This document shows, piece by piece, positions 52,720-53,138 of a DNA stretch of 53,138 nucleotides. Numbering within the stretch: position 1 is the stretch's first letter; each line of letters opens with the position of its first letter. Position numbers and translations under genes: made by a program. The notes beneath the pieces are model-generated. The model had not been told where the DNA came from and did no database searches. It saw only the letters and a program-made list of their open reading frames with translations. Source of the DNA: Verrucomicrobiales bacterium (GTDB lineage Bacteria > Verrucomicrobiota > Verrucomicrobiia > Limisphaerales > UBA9464); assembly GCA_027489875.1 (NCBI GenBank), contig JAIXZE010000252.1, forward strand, positions 1-53,138, read 5' to 3'.

Positions 52720-53138
52720 ATGCGGCTTTCGAAACCCTTTCAACGCTGCCGGGGATACACCCTGACCGAGGTGCTGGTCGTTTGCGCGATCATCGGGATC
52801 CTCGCGTCCATGATGGTTCCATCGGTCACCAAGGTGATTCAGAACGGCCGAAGGACGCGGTGCACGGGCAACCTCCGTCAGGTTTCCATCATCCTGCATT
52901 CCTACGCGAACGATCACTTCGACCGTTACCCGCAGCAGGTGTCGCGTGCGCAGGGGGGAGTGCAGGAAGAGAACGAGGAGGTCCCGGTGGTCGAAGGGGT
53001 GCTCGCCCTCCATCCGGGGGTGTTCAAGGTCATGGCCGGCGATTTCCGCACACCGCAGGTGCTCGTTTGTCCGGTCACGAAGTTCTGGATTCCGCGGGTT
53101 CAGGACGCTGCGGTGACGAACACCAGTTACGCCATCAA
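52720..53138 (+). CDS. Pseudopilin, cut off by the window end
   Basis: The ATG at 52720 begins a short basic leader, RLSKPFQRCRG, with the prepilin cleavage site at G12 followed by YTLTEVLVVCAIIGILASMM; the conserved Glu at mature position 5 is E17. The visible 139 residues have no stop. The section after the helix, with CTGNLRQVSIILHSYANDH, resembles the many secretion-type pseudopilins of Verrucomicrobia and Planctomycetes. The remaining part of the gene lies outside the window. Confidence 0.85.
   Translation, partial: MRLSKPFQRCRGYTLTEVLVVCAIIGILASMMVPSVTKVIQNGRRTRCTGNLRQVSIILHSYANDHFDRYPQQVSRAQGGVQEENEEVPVVEGVLALHPGVFKVMAGDFRTPQVLVCPVTKFWIPRVQDAAVTNTSYAI

Noticed and set aside
1..53138. 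CRISPR arrays, tRNA and rRNA genes, phage genes
   Set aside because: I looked for regularly spaced repeats, cloverleaf-like and rRNA-like stretches and phage structural or integrase motifs and saw none that I could support.

Overview
The window looks like a piece of a high-GC chromosome from the phylum Verrucomicrobiota or a close relative. This is an inference from gene content, not a phylogeny. The pointers are an alternative complex III (ACIII) operon, a Tat-exported Gfo/Idh-type oxidoreductase, a Tat-exported sugar isomerase-like protein, type II secretion-style pseudopilins with the N-terminal methylation motif, a secreted metalloprotease with a PEP-CTERM-like tail, and a DUF2490 protein. 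I see no rRNA, tRNA, CRISPR array, phage gene or recognisable transposase.

Layout. 0-16 kb holds mostly housekeeping and metabolic genes: a class III aminotransferase (ArgD-like), GcvT, a Ski2-like helicase with a DUF3516-type tail, a TolC-type protein, an Old Yellow Enzyme, a rhodanese, a histone-deacetylase-family protein, an RbsD/FucU protein, a secreted esterase-like protein, an orphan RelE-type toxin, purine nucleoside phosphorylase, a Tat-exported oxidoreductase and thymidylate synthase. 16.6-30.9 kb is one long respiratory operon: ACIII subunits ActA-F, an unknown one-helix protein, a CcoS-like protein, the cbb3 oxidase subunits CcoN and CcoO, a monohaem CcoP-like cytochrome, and a CcoI-type copper P-type ATPase. 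Quinol would be oxidised by ACIII, electrons passed through the monohaem cytochromes, and oxygen reduced by the cbb3 enzyme, with copper for its binuclear centre supplied by the ATPase. 30.9-35.4 kb (minus strand) carries two methyltransferases, two glycosyltransferases of the dolichol-phosphate-mannose-synthase type and the PEP-CTERM protease, consistent with cell-surface polysaccharide and protein sorting. 35.5-43.3 kb has a pseudopilin, an M48 protease, a MacA/MacB-like efflux set with two paralogous permeases, and a secreted beta-propeller-like protein ending at a strong terminator. 43.4-45.9 kb is an ECF sigma factor, its zinc-finger anti-sigma factor and a translationally coupled secreted protein of unknown function. 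45.9-53.1 kb has an FG-GAP protein, a DUF2490 protein, an SMC/RecF-like ATPase paired with a TOPRIM-like protein (a candidate defence module), a Tat-exported isomerase with a GntP permease, and the start of another pseudopilin.

Four copies of a palindromic intergenic repeat with inverted termini beginning GGGCGCATCT lie at about 1, 12.5, 47.9 and 52.5 kb. They look like a REP or MITE family. The items most worth following up are the ATPase/TOPRIM pair, the CcoI ATPase with about 200 extra residues forming a Met-rich membrane domain, the ACIII-cbb3 operon with its unknown small subunit, the ECF-linked secreted protein, and the repeat family.
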